NCBI RefSeq assembly: GCF_023516435.1
Contig: NZ_CP097332.1
Location: 806,001-870,000 of the forward strand
Origin: Jatrophihabitans telluris
GTDB taxonomy: Bacteria > Actinomycetota > Actinomycetes > Mycobacteriales > Jatrophihabitantaceae
DNA: 64,000 nucleotides
Direction: 5' to 3'
This document shows positions 1 through 8,595 of the stretch, piece by piece; the first letter of the stretch is position 1, and each line of letters opens with the position of its first letter. The notes below the pieces were generated by a model, which was not told the DNA's origin, did not search any database, and was given only the letters and a program-made list of their open reading frames with translations. The translations under genes and the position numbers were made by a program.

Positions 1-1
1 G

Positions 2-928
2 GGAGCGATCATCCCGCGCATCGTCGAGCCCGACCTGGTTCCGGCGGCCAACACGCTGTCGTTCACGGTGGGCAATCTCGGCCAGGTGCTCGGCCCCCTC
101 ATCGCGGGTGTGCTGGTCACGCGTCACCACGGATTCGACTACGCCTATGCCGCTGACGCGCTGCTGTTCACCGTGGCCCTCTACGCCGCCCTTCGACTGC
201 CCAGCATGCCGCCGGACGGCACGGCGCCCCGGGCGGGATTCCGCTCGGTCGTACAAGGCCTTTCCTTCATCGCCGGCGAGCCGGTCCTGCTCATGTCCTT
301 CGCGGTCGACATCGTCGCGATGGTCTTCGCGATGCCGCGCGCGCTGTACCCGGAGGTGGCCGCCGAGCGCTGGCACGGGCAGGTGGGGCCGCTGTACGCC
401 GCGATCGCCATCGGGGCCGTCGTCGCCGGCCTGTCCTCGGGCTGGATCGGCCGGATCCGGCGCCAGGGTGTCGCGCTGACGATCGCCATCAGCGGCTGGG
501 GGCTGTGTGTGGCCGCCTCCGGGCTGGCCCACCAACTCTGGCTGGTCGTGATGCTGCTCGCCGTCGCCGGCGCTGCTGACCTGGTCAGTGCCGTGTACCG
601 GCAGACCATCCTGCAGACGTACGCGCCGGACGCGATGCGTGGCCGCATGCAAGGCGTGTTCATCGTGGTCGTGGCCGGCGGTCCGCGCCTGGGCGACCTG
701 CGTTCCGGTGCGACCGCCTCAGCGACGTCGGTGACCTTCTCCTGGGTGGCCGGCGGCCTGGTCTGCGTGATCGCGGTGGCGGTGGCGGCGCTGGTCGTAC
801 GCCCCTTCTGGCGCTACGACGCGCAGGCAGCGATCGCCGGCAGCGACCTGCCGATCGCGCTGATGGTGGCCGAGGCCGAGCCGGGCCTGTCCGCAGAGCA
901 GGCCACGATCGGCCGGAATCCGGGCTGA
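2..928 (+). CDS. MFS transporter, C-terminal part (5' end outside the window)
   Basis: Cytoplasmic-membrane permease of the major facilitator superfamily, resembling the enterobactin-exporter/MFS_3 group. The reading frame is open from base 2, before the first internal ATG at 68, so the N-terminus lies outside the window. About 300 residues are visible with repeated hydrophobic helices, a conserved early segment GNLGQVLGPL and a cytoplasmic-loop signature IGRIRRQG. The last stretch after the final helix is polar. The family is usually 400-430 aa, so roughly 100 residues are missing. The exported substrate cannot be inferred. The next gene starts 63 bases downstream on the same strand but has no obvious functional link. 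Confidence 0.85.
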   Translation, partial: GAIIPRIVEPDLVPAANTLSFTVGNLGQVLGPLIAGVLVTRHHGFDYAYAADALLFTVALYAALRLPSMPPDGTAPRAGFRSVVQGLSFIAGEPVLLMSFAVDIVAMVFAMPRALYPEVAAERWHGQVGPLYAAIAIGAVVAGLSSGWIGRIRRQGVALTIAISGWGLCVAASGLAHQLWLVVMLLAVAGAADLVSAVYRQTILQTYAPDAMRGRMQGVFIVVVAGGPRLGDLRSGATASATSVTFSWVAGGLVCVIAVAVAALVVRPFWRYDAQAAIAGSDLPIALMVAEAEPGLSAEQATIGRNPG

Positions 929-991
929 GCTCTCCGACCCGACCCGGGCCGGGAGTCCCGCGGGGCCGGCGGCTTCGATAGCGTTACCCGC

Positions 992-1876
992 ATGGCGATC
1001 TCCGGAACCTGGTTCGAGCTGGCCGCGGGCGACTACCGGGCTGTCGTGTCCGATGTCGGAGCCGGCCTGGTGGGCCTGCGTCGCGGCGAGCGAGTGATCA
1101 CCCCGGCCTGGGACGCCGCCGCCCTGCCGCCGATGTCGTCGGGAGCGGTGCTGCTGCCCTGGCCGAATCGGCTGCGCGGTGGTCACTACAGCTTCGCCGG
1201 GACCGAGCAACAACTCCCGCTGAGCGAGCCGAAGCAGCACAATGCCAGCCACGGACTGGTCCGGTGGGAGCGCTTCGCAATCGAGCAGGCCTCGGCAGCC
1301 GAACTCGTCGCCTCGCTGGACCTGGTTCCGCAGAGCGGGTACCCGTTCGAACTGGCGATCGAGATTCGGTATGCGCTGTCGGCCGAAACGGGACTGGCCG
1401 TGACCACGGTCGTGCACAACACGGGTGAGAGCGCGGCACCGTTCGGTCTGGGCTTTCACCCCTACTTCGACCTCGGCGGCCACGACCTGGACCATGCCCA
1501 GATCGACATCCCGGTCGGGGAGATGTTCCAGACCGACGAGCATCAGATCCCGACCGGGCGGGTCCCGGTGGCCGGCACGCCGTACCAGCTCAGCCCGCGG
1601 CGAGCGCTGGGAACGCTGCGACTGGACCACGGCTTCACCGCGCTGTCGGGATCGCGGGCGACGATCGAGGTGGCGGGGGCGGTCACGGAACTGTGGTGGA
1701 GTGAGCAGTTCGGCTATCTGCAGGTGTTCACGCCACCCCTCGAGCGGTTCAAGACCACCGCAATCGCGATCGAACCGATGACCTGTGCGGCGAATGCCTT
1801 CAATTCGGGGGACGGTTTGATCGAACTGGCGGCCGGGTCGACCTGGACGGCAGCGTGGGGTGTGTCCGCCCGCTGA
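992..1876 (+). CDS. Aldose 1-epimerase family protein (GalM-like)
   Basis: Cytosolic sugar mutarotase-fold protein that would interconvert alpha and beta anomers of an aldose, 294 aa. Visible family features are NASHGLVRW with the first catalytic histidine at about residue 87, GLGFHPYFD with the second histidine at about 156, and a C-terminal EPMTCAANAF segment carrying the expected catalytic glutamate near residue 261. An early WPNRLRGG motif is also typical. The length is slightly short but normal for actinobacterial members. It stands alone between the MFS gene and a convergent photolyase gene. Sugar specificity is unknown. Confidence 0.85.
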   Translation: MAISGTWFELAAGDYRAVVSDVGAGLVGLRRGERVITPAWDAAALPPMSSGAVLLPWPNRLRGGHYSFAGTEQQLPLSEPKQHNASHGLVRWERFAIEQASAAELVASLDLVPQSGYPFELAIEIRYALSAETGLAVTTVVHNTGESAAPFGLGFHPYFDLGGHDLDHAQIDIPVGEMFQTDEHQIPTGRVPVAGTPYQLSPRRALGTLRLDHGFTALSGSRATIEVAGAVTELWWSEQFGYLQVFTPPLERFKTTAIAIEPMTCAANAFNSGDGLIELAAGSTWTAAWGVSAR

Positions 1877-1945
1877 CGGCTCACCGTGCCGCGACACCGG
1901 TGTCCGCCGACGTGGCATGAGGGCCGCCTGGGCAGACCGTGGTGT

Positions 1946-3292
1946 TCAGCGGGACCGCTTGACTCGCTGGTAGTCGGCCAGCGCGGCGTCCCGCTCGGCG
2001 AAGTGGTCGACGATCGGTTCGGGATAGCCGGCCGGCGCGCCGTTGGGGTCCGACCACGGCTCGTGGATCACTCGCGACGGCAGGTGGTTCAGTTCGGGCA
2101 CCCAACGCCGGACGTAGTCGCCGTCCGGATCGAACTTCTTGCCCTGCAGGATCGGGTTGAAGATCCGGAAGTAGGGTGCGGCGTCGGTCCCGGTTCCGGC
2201 GACCCACTGCCAACCGTGATTGTTGCTGGCCAGGTCACCGTCGACGAGGTGGGCCAGGAAGTGCCGCGCGCCGTGGGTCCATTCGACGTGCAGATCCTTG
2301 ACCAGGAAAGAGGCGACGATCATCCGGAGCCGGTTGTGCATCCATCCTTCGGCGAGCAGTTGACGCATACCGGCGTCCACGATCGGGTACCCGGTCTGTC
2401 CGTGCTGCCAAGCGGAAAGCCTGGCGGACAGCTCGGCGCCATCGGCGTAGTGCAGCCCCTTGAGATCGGCGGAGTAGTAAGCCCGGGCCGAGTCGGGGCG
2501 GTGAAAGAGCACGTCGGCGTAGAACTCGCGCCAGGCCAGTTCCTTGCGGTAGACCTCGTCAGCGGGACCCAGATCGGCCAGCAGCGTGCGGGGATGGATG
2601 GTGCCCCACTTCAGGTGGACCGACATCCGTGAGGTGGCGTCGAGATCCGGACGGTCCCGGGAACCGGCGTAGTCGCGAAGTCCCTTGTCCTTGAAGGTCT
2701 TCCACGCCTTCTTGGCGGCCGCTTCACCGACGGCCGGCAGATCCAGCCCGTCCGGCAATCGGGGATCGTCCGGGATCGGGTCGGATTCGGCTCCGTGCCA
2801 GTCGACGCGCGGGGCGCGGTGCGGCGTCGACCAGCCGTGATCGTGCCAGCTGCGGTAGAAGGGGCTGTAGACCTGGAACGGCGTCCCGTTGCCCTTGCGC
2901 ACCTCGCCGGGGTCGACGGCGTAGGCCGAGCCGCTGTGGACCAGTGGCACCGGCAGCGCCTCGGCGACCTCGTCGTCGCGGCGGTGCCCGTAGGGACCGA
3001 AGTCGGCCGCGCAATGGACCGACTCGGCGGCGATTTCCTTGGCGAGTTTCGGCAGCACCACGGCCGGCTTGCCGTGCCGCACCACCAGGCGGCCGCCGAG
3101 CTGGTCGTCCAGCGCGCGCAGGGTGCGGAACAGGACCGCGAGCCGCGGCGCGCCCGACGGGCCGAGCAGGGCCGGATCGAGCACGAACACGCCCAGGACG
3201 TCGCCGTCGGCGGTGGCCGATTTCGCGGCGAGGGCGAGCGCCGGGTTGTCGGCCAGTCGCAGGTCGCGCCGGAACCAGTGAATTGTGGGCAT
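1946..3292 (-). CDS. phr: Deoxyribodipyrimidine photolyase (class I)
   Basis: Light-driven repair of cyclobutane pyrimidine dimers in DNA, 448 aa, the usual family length. The N-terminal Rossmann-like photolyase domain begins IHWFRRDLRLADNPAL. The C-terminal FAD-binding domain contains DAGMRQL, MHNRLRM, SNNHGWQW and YFRIFNP, all hallmark segments around the flavin and the dimer pocket. This motif set favours a CPD photolyase over a cryptochrome or (6-4) enzyme. It is transcribed convergently to the epimerase and divergently from the small HTH gene at 3398, with a gap of about 105 bases for promoters. Confidence 0.95.
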   Translation of the reverse strand: MPTIHWFRRDLRLADNPALALAAKSATADGDVLGVFVLDPALLGPSGAPRLAVLFRTLRALDDQLGGRLVVRHGKPAVVLPKLAKEIAAESVHCAADFGPYGHRRDDEVAEALPVPLVHSGSAYAVDPGEVRKGNGTPFQVYSPFYRSWHDHGWSTPHRAPRVDWHGAESDPIPDDPRLPDGLDLPAVGEAAAKKAWKTFKDKGLRDYAGSRDRPDLDATSRMSVHLKWGTIHPRTLLADLGPADEVYRKELAWREFYADVLFHRPDSARAYYSADLKGLHYADGAELSARLSAWQHGQTGYPIVDAGMRQLLAEGWMHNRLRMIVASFLVKDLHVEWTHGARHFLAHLVDGDLASNNHGWQWVAGTGTDAAPYFRIFNPILQGKKFDPDGDYVRRWVPELNHLPSRVIHEPWSDPNGAPAGYPEPIVDHFAERDAALADYQRVKRSR

Positions 3293-3397
3293 CCCTCGAC
3301 CGTAGCCAGCACGACCGGTTGCGGCGAACCGGCCGGGATCTTGCGGAGTTTTCCGGTGTCGGTATCACCGGCGGCCGACCCCTGCTCTTGATCTTCG

Positions 3398-3754
3398 ATG
3401 AACGGCGACGAACTGATCTCGGTGGCCCAGGCCGCGCGCGAGTCCGGATGGGACGAGAACGTGCTGCGGATCTGGGTGGGTTCCGGGTTGCTGCCGAGTG
3501 TGACGGCGACCAACGGGAGAAAACAGCTGCGCCGCAGCGATGTGCGGAATTTCGCGCCGCCGCCGACACCGCTGTCGGTGGGTCAGGCGGCCGCGATCCT
3601 CGGTGTGGACGAGCAGGAGATCCGGTACCAGGTTCGCAAGGGGGTCATCCCCGTCAGGCGTAGCACCGGCGGCCACTACCGGATCGATCCGGAGGTTCTG
3701 TCGAGGATCTCGGTGCCCCCACGACGGCGCCGCGCGTCACCCGGCACGCGCTGA
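3398..3754 (+). CDS. Small protein with two excisionase/MerR-like HTH segments
   Basis: 118 aa. Two consecutive winged-helix-like segments can be read. The first (about residues 5-50) includes SVAQAARESGWDENVLRIW and ends in a DVRNF helix; the second (about 58-105) includes SVGQAAAILGVDEQEIRYQV followed by GGHYRID. Both resemble MerR/excisionase helix-turn-helix units that read DNA through a short basic wing. No effector domain is present. It is probably a DNA-binding regulator or architectural factor. It starts 105 bases from the divergent photolyase gene, so control of phr is possible but unproven. The start codon has no strong ribosome-binding site. Confidence 0.6.
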   Translation: MNGDELISVAQAARESGWDENVLRIWVGSGLLPSVTATNGRKQLRRSDVRNFAPPPTPLSVGQAAAILGVDEQEIRYQVRKGVIPVRRSTGGHYRIDPEVLSRISVPPRRRRASPGTR

Positions 3755-3858
3755 GGACCGCCGGGCGCGAGTGGGGCCGCGCCGCGGCGAGGCGAGCCTG
3801 ATTCGATGAACCACGATCCGGCAGTGCAGCCCGGGGCCGGATGTGATGCGATAGCCGT

Positions 3859-4515
3859 ATGCAGCTGACCAAGTACACCCACTCGTGCGTGCGGATCACC
3901 GATGACAACGACCGTCGGCTGGTCATCGATCCCGGCGCGTTCAGCGAGGTCGAGGAGGCGCTGGAGGGCATCGATCACGTCCTGGTCACCCATCAGCACC
4001 CGGACCACATCGACGTGGCCAAGCTGGCCGAGGCCGCCCGGGCCAACGCCGACCTCAAGATCTGGGGTCCCAAGGATCTGACCGACCAGCTCGCCCAGCA
4101 GGAAGCGTTTCAAGGCCGGCTGACGACGGTCGGCCCCGGCCAGTCCTTCGTCGCGGGCGGTCTTCAGGTCCGGACCTTCGGCGGCCAGCATGCCGTGATC
4201 CACTCCTCAATTCCGGTGATCTCGAACGTCGCCTACCTGGTGGGCGATGCGGTGTACCACCCCGGCGACTCGTACACCGTGCCCAACGCGGGCGTCGAGG
4301 TAGCGCTCATCCCGTTGAACGCTCCGTGGGCCAAGGTCGCCGAGACCATCGATTTCACCGTCGCGCTGCGGGCCCCGCGGGCCTTTCAGATCCACGACGG
4401 TCTGATCAACGACATCGGCAGGGGCGGCTACGGGATGCAGCTCAAGCGCGTGGGCGAGCTGTACGGCGTGACCGACTACCAGCAGCTGGATCCGCGCGCC
4501 GTCGTCGGGCTGTGA
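3859..4515 (+). CDS. MBL-fold metal-dependent hydrolase
   Basis: 218-aa metallo-beta-lactamase-fold protein of the UlaG-like type. The metal-binding motif HxHxDH is seen as THQHPDH at about residues 45-50. Further family signs are the early CVRI and DPG segments and late GDAVYHPGDS and IHDG, which supply the remaining ligands. The substrate is unknown; relatives include lactonases, phosphodiesterases and general hydrolases. The stop codon overlaps the GTG start of the dipeptidase gene by four bases, so the two are translationally coupled and probably co-transcribed. Confidence 0.85.
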   Translation: MQLTKYTHSCVRITDDNDRRLVIDPGAFSEVEEALEGIDHVLVTHQHPDHIDVAKLAEAARANADLKIWGPKDLTDQLAQQEAFQGRLTTVGPGQSFVAGGLQVRTFGGQHAVIHSSIPVISNVAYLVGDAVYHPGDSYTVPNAGVEVALIPLNAPWAKVAETIDFTVALRAPRAFQIHDGLINDIGRGGYGMQLKRVGELYGVTDYQQLDPRAVVGL

Positions 4516-5681
4516 ACCCGGTCCAGGGAGTGGATCCCGATCCCGCGCCGGACTCGCTCACCCGGGCCAGGGCGCTGCTGGGACGCTATCCGATCGTCGA
4601 CGGGCACAACGATCTTCCCTTCGAACTGAGGGAGATCTCGTTCTACGACCTCACGGCCTATGACATCGGGCAGCGCCAGTCGCGTACCCACACCGACCTC
4701 GTCCGGCTTCGAGAGGGCGGGGTCGGTGCCCAGTTCTGGTCGGTGTTCGTCCCGGCCGGTTTCAGTGGTACGCACGCGGTGCGGGCCACCTTGGAGCAGA
4801 TCGACGTCGTCCGCAGGATCGTCGCCCGCTATCCGGACCGGACGGCGCTGGCCACGACCGCCGCCGAGGTGCGATCGGCGTGGCGGGCCGGCAAGCTGGC
4901 CAGCCTGATGGGGGCCGAGGGTGGTCATCAGATCGACGAATCCCTCGGCGTTCTCAGGGCCCTGTTCGACCTGGGCGTCCGCTATCTCACGCTGACCCAC
5001 AACCAGAACGTGCCCTGGGCCGATTCGGCCACCGACGTCGAGGTCCTCGGTGGCCTCAACGACTTCGGCCGCTCGGTCGTGGCCGAGCTGAATCGCCTCG
5101 GAATGCTGGTCGACCTGTCACACGTCTCGCCCGGCACGATGCGCCACGCCCTCGATTGCGCCGCGGCACCCGTGCTGTTCAGTCACTCTTCCGCACGGGC
5201 GATCTGCGACCATCCTCGCAACGTGCCGGATGAGATCCTGGCCCGCCTGCCGGTCAACGGCGGTGTCTGCATGGTGACCTTCGTGCCGTACTTCATCTCC
5301 GAGGATTGCCGGCAGTTCGACGCCGCCGTCACCGAGGACATGATTCGGGTCGGTGAGGACGTTCAGGACTGGTACGCCCGGATGGGCGCGATGCGCAGGT
5401 TCTCGGCCACCACCACCCGGCCGGTGGCCACGGTGGCCCAGGTGGCCGATCACATCGAGCACGTGCGCGAGATCGCGGGCGTGGCCCATGTGGGTATCGG
5501 CGGCGACTACGACGGCTGCGATGTGTTGCCCGAAGGCCTGGAAGACGTGTCCTGCTATCCACGGCTGATCGCCGAGCTCATCGATCGCGGTTGGTCGGAT
5601 GAGGAGATCCGCCTGCTCAGCGGCGAGAACGCGTTACGAGTGCTGTCCGAGGCGCGGGCCGGGTCGGGCCAGGCGCACTGA
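4512..5681 (+). CDS. Membrane dipeptidase (peptidase family M19)
   Basis: 389-aa dinuclear-zinc dipeptidase of the renal dipeptidase family. Zinc ligands are visible in DGHNDLPFEL (H32, D34), in the bridging glutamate of MGAEGGHQ, in DLSHVSP and in FSHSSARAI; GIGGDYDG near the C-terminus completes the site. The GTG at 4512 is chosen because it overlaps the upstream stop as GTGA; a longer upstream reading frame is an overlap artefact within the MBL gene. There is no clear signal peptide, so a cytosolic enzyme acting on D- or L-dipeptides is likely. A strong inverted repeat follows the gene at 5724. Confidence 0.9.
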   Translation: MNPVQGVDPDPAPDSLTRARALLGRYPIVDGHNDLPFELREISFYDLTAYDIGQRQSRTHTDLVRLREGGVGAQFWSVFVPAGFSGTHAVRATLEQIDVVRRIVARYPDRTALATTAAEVRSAWRAGKLASLMGAEGGHQIDESLGVLRALFDLGVRYLTLTHNQNVPWADSATDVEVLGGLNDFGRSVVAELNRLGMLVDLSHVSPGTMRHALDCAAAPVLFSHSSARAICDHPRNVPDEILARLPVNGGVCMVTFVPYFISEDCRQFDAAVTEDMIRVGEDVQDWYARMGAMRRFSATTTRPVATVAQVADHIEHVREIAGVAHVGIGGDYDGCDVLPEGLEDVSCYPRLIAELIDRGWSDEEIRLLSGENALRVLSEARAGSGQAH

Positions 5682-5723
5682 GCGATCGAACTGCACCTCG
5701 GCGGATGGCGGCAGCTGGAAAAA

Positions 5724-5760
5724 GGATCAGGGCCTGACCGAAACGGTCAGACCCTGATCC
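5724..5760 (-). terminator. Intrinsic terminator for the TetR gene; may act in both directions
   Basis: Two 17-base arms (5724-5740 and 5744-5760) pair at 16 of 17 positions around an AAA loop. Read on the minus strand the hairpin is followed by TTTTT (5719-5723), the classic intrinsic terminator layout for the leftward TetR transcript. On the plus strand it lies 42 bases after the dipeptidase stop and is followed by only a few adenines, so termination in that direction would rely on the stem alone. Confidence 0.8.
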
Positions 5761-5779
5761 AAACGGGGGAGTTCGGACG

Positions 5780-5872
5780 TTACAGGTCGCGGCGGCGCTG
5801 CGTGGTGATCTTGGACGGAGTTTCGTCGATTTTGCTGGGGAATTCTCGGCTCGCCGACTGGTTCGTCCACAT
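5780..5872 (-). CDS. Possible 30-aa small protein (weak)
   Basis: A short ATG-initiated frame with a highly charged product (begins MWTNQSASREF, ends TTQRRRDL) lies between the TetR stop and the leftward terminator, so it would be the last cistron of that transcript. No convincing ribosome-binding site precedes it and I do not recognise the sequence. It is listed because it fills an otherwise unexplained 160-base transcribed gap; chance is equally likely. Confidence 0.2.
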   Translation of the reverse strand: MWTNQSASREFPSKIDETPSKITTQRRRDL

Positions 5873-5924
5873 AGGTCGTTGATGATGATCTTGTGAAGTC
5901 ACTTGGTGCCGGTGGTGCGGGTGG

Positions 5925-6614
5925 TCATCGCAGTCCGAGCCTTCGCTCGATGGCCTCGGCCTGGTATGCGTAGAAGGCATCGCGGTCGTTGATGACGTTG
6001 TTGAGCCGGCCGAACAGTTCGAAGCTGATCAGGCCGAACAGTTCGGCCCAGGCCTGCATGCCCGCGGCCAGTACGGCTTCGCTCACTCCCCCGAACTGGG
6101 CCGTGGCGGTGACGGCCTTCAGGTCGGCCCGCATGGTGCGTGGCATGCGCCCGGGTGGCGGGGTGAGGACCAGATGCCCGGCGGCCTCGGCCTCGCGCAT
6201 GATCGTGACCAGAACCACGATCGGGCGCGAGGCCGGGCCGATCGTGTCGGGCGGGGCGGCGTAGCCCGGCACGGGGCTGCCGTAGAGCAGTGCGTACTCC
6301 GGCGGGTTGGCCAGCGACCACGATCGCAACGCGTCGGCCACCGCGCGGTGCCGGCCCGCGAAATCGGCGCGGCTGATCGCGGCCTCGGCCACTTCGACCG
6401 CTTCACCCATGTCGTTGTAGGCGTCGATGATGAGCGCGGTGAGCAGATCGTCGCGGCTGGGGAAGTAACGGTAGATCGCCGAGCTGACCAGCCCGAGGTC
6501 TCTTGCCACGGCGCGCAGCGACAGGTTCGCCCCGTCGGTGGCCAGGTGGCGGCTCGCGTTCGCCTTGATCTCGGTGATCATTTCGGCCCTGACGCGTTCA
6601 CGGATCCCTGGCAT
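5925..6614 (-). CDS. TetR/AcrR family transcriptional regulator
   Basis: 229 aa. The N-terminal HTH (about residues 12-60) includes LSLRAVARDLGLVSSAIYRYFPSR, the standard TetR recognition helix with its YRYF motif. The C-terminal half matches the WHG/TetR_C_13 type of ligand-binding domain, with a NPPEYALLYG segment. The gene is divergent from the epimerase gene at 6749. The 134-base intergenic region holds two near-identical palindromes, so it probably represses both itself and the epimerase until a small ligand binds. Confidence 0.9.
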   Translation of the reverse strand: MPGIRERVRAEMITEIKANASRHLATDGANLSLRAVARDLGLVSSAIYRYFPSRDDLLTALIIDAYNDMGEAVEVAEAAISRADFAGRHRAVADALRSWSLANPPEYALLYGSPVPGYAAPPDTIGPASRPIVVLVTIMREAEAAGHLVLTPPPGRMPRTMRADLKAVTATAQFGGVSEAVLAAGMQAWAELFGLISFELFGRLNNVINDRDAFYAYQAEAIERRLGLR

Positions 6615-6656
6615 CCGCCCAGTCTGCCACGGAATCCAGATCAGAGGAACAAAACG

Positions 6657-6669
6657 AGAGCACTGCTCT
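6657..6669. promoter_or_regulatory. Candidate TetR operator 1
   Basis: AGAGCACTGCTCT is a perfect 13-base palindrome in the TetR/epimerase divergent region, 43 bases upstream of the TetR start. Its core matches the second site at 6713, which differs only at the centre. A TTGACA hexamer at 6669-6674 abuts it, so a bound repressor would cover a possible -35 element for the rightward gene. Confidence 0.65.
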
Positions 6670-6712
6670 TGACATTGGTCGATCGCTGTTGGACTCTGTC
6701 CCTACAGCAAAT

Positions 6713-6727
6713 GAGAGCAGTGCTCTC
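6713..6727. promoter_or_regulatory. Candidate TetR operator 2
   Basis: GAGAGCAGTGCTCTC is a perfect 15-base palindrome centred 29 bases before the epimerase ATG. It shares both half-sites with the palindrome at 6657. The centre-to-centre distance is 57 bases, between five and six helical turns. The placement fits repression of the rightward gene. Confidence 0.7.
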
Positions 6728-6748
6728 TAAAAGGATTGGTGATCTGAA

Positions 6749-7681
6749 ATGGCTCTTCACGTTATCGTCGGTTCGGGACCGGTCGGCTCGACGGTCGCTG
6801 CGGAACTGCTCGCTCGGGGCGAGGACGTCCGCGTCGTCACTCGCAGTGGTTCCGGCCCCGATGGGGCCGAGCGCGTCGCGGCAGACGCCGCGGACTCGGC
6901 GCGCCTGATCGAGCTCGCACAGGGGGCCGAAGTCATCTACAACTGTGCAAACCCCCAGTACCACCGCTGGACGACCGACTGGCCGCCGATCGCCAACGCC
7001 TTGCTGGCCGCGGCAGAATCCTCCGGCGCGGTGCTGGCTATCACCGGCAACCTGTACGCGATCGGTCCGGTCGAGGGCCCGATGACCGAATCCACTCCGG
7101 AGCGTCCCAGCAGTGTGAAGGGGCGGGTGCGCCAAACCATGTGGCGCGACGCGCTGGCCGCGCAGACCGCCGGACGGATCAAGGGAGCCGTCGAGGTGCG
7201 CGCCAGCGACTACGTCGGCGAAGGGCCGTCCATCCTTTCCATGCTCGTGCTGCCGCGGCTGCTCAAGGGGAAGTCGGCGACGATCCCGGCCGCGCTCGAT
7301 GTTCGACACACCTGGAGCAACCCGGCCGACGAGGCCCGGCTGCTCGTGAAGGCCGCCGGCGAGCCGCGGGCCTGGGGTCGGGTCTGGCATCTGCCCAGCG
7401 CTCCGGCGGTCTCGGTCCGGGAGTTGGTGGCCATCGCCGCCGGGCAACTGGGCCTCGGCTCCTACCGGCTGATCTCGATGCCTCGCTGGGTGCTTTCGGT
7501 CGCGGGCCTGGTCAATACCGACGCCAAGGAGTTCGCCGAGATGAACTACCAGTTCCGGAGCCCGTTCGTCCTCTCGACCGAGACGACCGAGGCGATGTTC
7601 GGCACCGACTTCACTCCGTTGGCCGAGTCGGTGAAAACCAACCTGACCTGGCTGGAGCGCCAGACCGTCGCCGGAAAGTGA
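6749..7681 (+). CDS. NAD(P)-dependent epimerase/dehydratase-family oxidoreductase
   Basis: 310-aa extended SDR/NmrA-like Rossmann protein. The N-terminus reads LHVIVGSGPVGSTVAAELL, a nucleotide-binding glycine motif, followed by an acidic/basic strand end RVVTRSG. NCANPQYHRW and the residues around ITGNLYAIGP occupy the places of the catalytic and substrate-binding segments, but the canonical YxxxK is not obvious, so catalysis is uncertain. It is probably the main target of the divergent TetR regulator and may handle a reactive xenobiotic or an internal metabolite. Confidence 0.8.
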   Translation: MALHVIVGSGPVGSTVAAELLARGEDVRVVTRSGSGPDGAERVAADAADSARLIELAQGAEVIYNCANPQYHRWTTDWPPIANALLAAAESSGAVLAITGNLYAIGPVEGPMTESTPERPSSVKGRVRQTMWRDALAAQTAGRIKGAVEVRASDYVGEGPSILSMLVLPRLLKGKSATIPAALDVRHTWSNPADEARLLVKAAGEPRAWGRVWHLPSAPAVSVRELVAIAAGQLGLGSYRLISMPRWVLSVAGLVNTDAKEFAEMNYQFRSPFVLSTETTEAMFGTDFTPLAESVKTNLTWLERQTVAGK

Positions 7682-7760
7682 GCGGCGCCGGACGATCGGG
7701 TGCCGATGGCCATGCGGGGCTGCCGTCCGCGGTGGCGTTCGGCGACCGCCGGCCAGCTCG

Positions 7761-8498
7761 TCAGATCCGGACCGGAGGAATCGCGTCGGCGAAGACTTCG
7801 GCCATCCCCGCGTAGCCGAGATCGTTCGGGTGGAAGTGATCCGCGGCAAGCTTGCCGCGCCAGGACGCCGTCCGGTGTGAGCGCATGTCGGCCAGGATCA
7901 GCCCCCGTTCGCCGACCGCCCGCTCGATCAGCCGGTTGACCGTGCGCGCGGCCTCTCGTGGCTGCGGGAGATTGGCCACGACCGTGCCTACCGGCACTCG
8001 GTCGAGCATCCTGGCGAAGCGTTCAGGCAGGATCTCGCGGTACCGGCGGCGGAGCAGGTCGTTGGACCCGACCAGCACGGTGACCAGAGCAGGCTGCGGG
8101 CCGCGCGAGATCAGCCGGTCCAGCGCGGGCAGTTGGCGCTCGACGATGTCATCGGTGCGTGCGCCGCTGCTGGCCAGGTTGACGATCCGGTATCCCCGGC
8201 CGCCGGGGGTCTGAGGTGCGAGGAGTTCGGCCAGCTGACCGATGAAGCCACGGTCGTAGGCCGAGGCGCCGACGCCCATGCTCATCGAGTCCCCGAGGGC
8301 GATCCAGAGCGGCCGGGCCGGGTCTGCGGACTCGCTCAGCGCCGCCCGATTGGCTGCCTGCCACGCGGCGGCGTACGGCTCGATCTCCTCCTGCACAGTC
8401 CGGACGCCGGGCAGTAGCCGCGCCGCGATGCTCACGAACCGGCCGGGTGGCCGTCCGCTGAGGTTTGAGTAGTCGAAGTCGAGTTCGGTTCCCGTCAC
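7761..8498 (-). CDS. SGNH/GDSL-family hydrolase
   Basis: 245-aa esterase or lipase of the SGNH superfamily. The nucleophile block is IALGDSMSMG with serine at about residue 71. Block II is ASSGARTDDI, block III is VLVGSNDLL with the oxyanion asparagine, and the catalytic Asp-His pair sits in ADHFHPNDLGY. The start has no signal peptide, so action on an intracellular ester is likely. It is convergent with the epimerase gene and divergent from the glycerate kinase gene. Confidence 0.88.
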   Translation of the reverse strand: MTGTELDFDYSNLSGRPPGRFVSIAARLLPGVRTVQEEIEPYAAAWQAANRAALSESADPARPLWIALGDSMSMGVGASAYDRGFIGQLAELLAPQTPGGRGYRIVNLASSGARTDDIVERQLPALDRLISRGPQPALVTVLVGSNDLLRRRYREILPERFARMLDRVPVGTVVANLPQPREAARTVNRLIERAVGERGLILADMRSHRTASWRGKLAADHFHPNDLGYAGMAEVFADAIPPVRI

Positions 8499-8595
8499 CC
8501 GTCCATTCTGCTCACCCGGCAGACTGGACGGTGATCACGGCGCTCCCGCCGCGGTGGCAGTGGGGCTCCACGAACCCAGCTCTGGAGGAGGACGG

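Noticed and set aside
719-1918. 399-codon leftward frame opposite the epimerase
   Set aside because: Arginine- and glutamine-rich shadow of real plus-strand genes; no domain or start signal.
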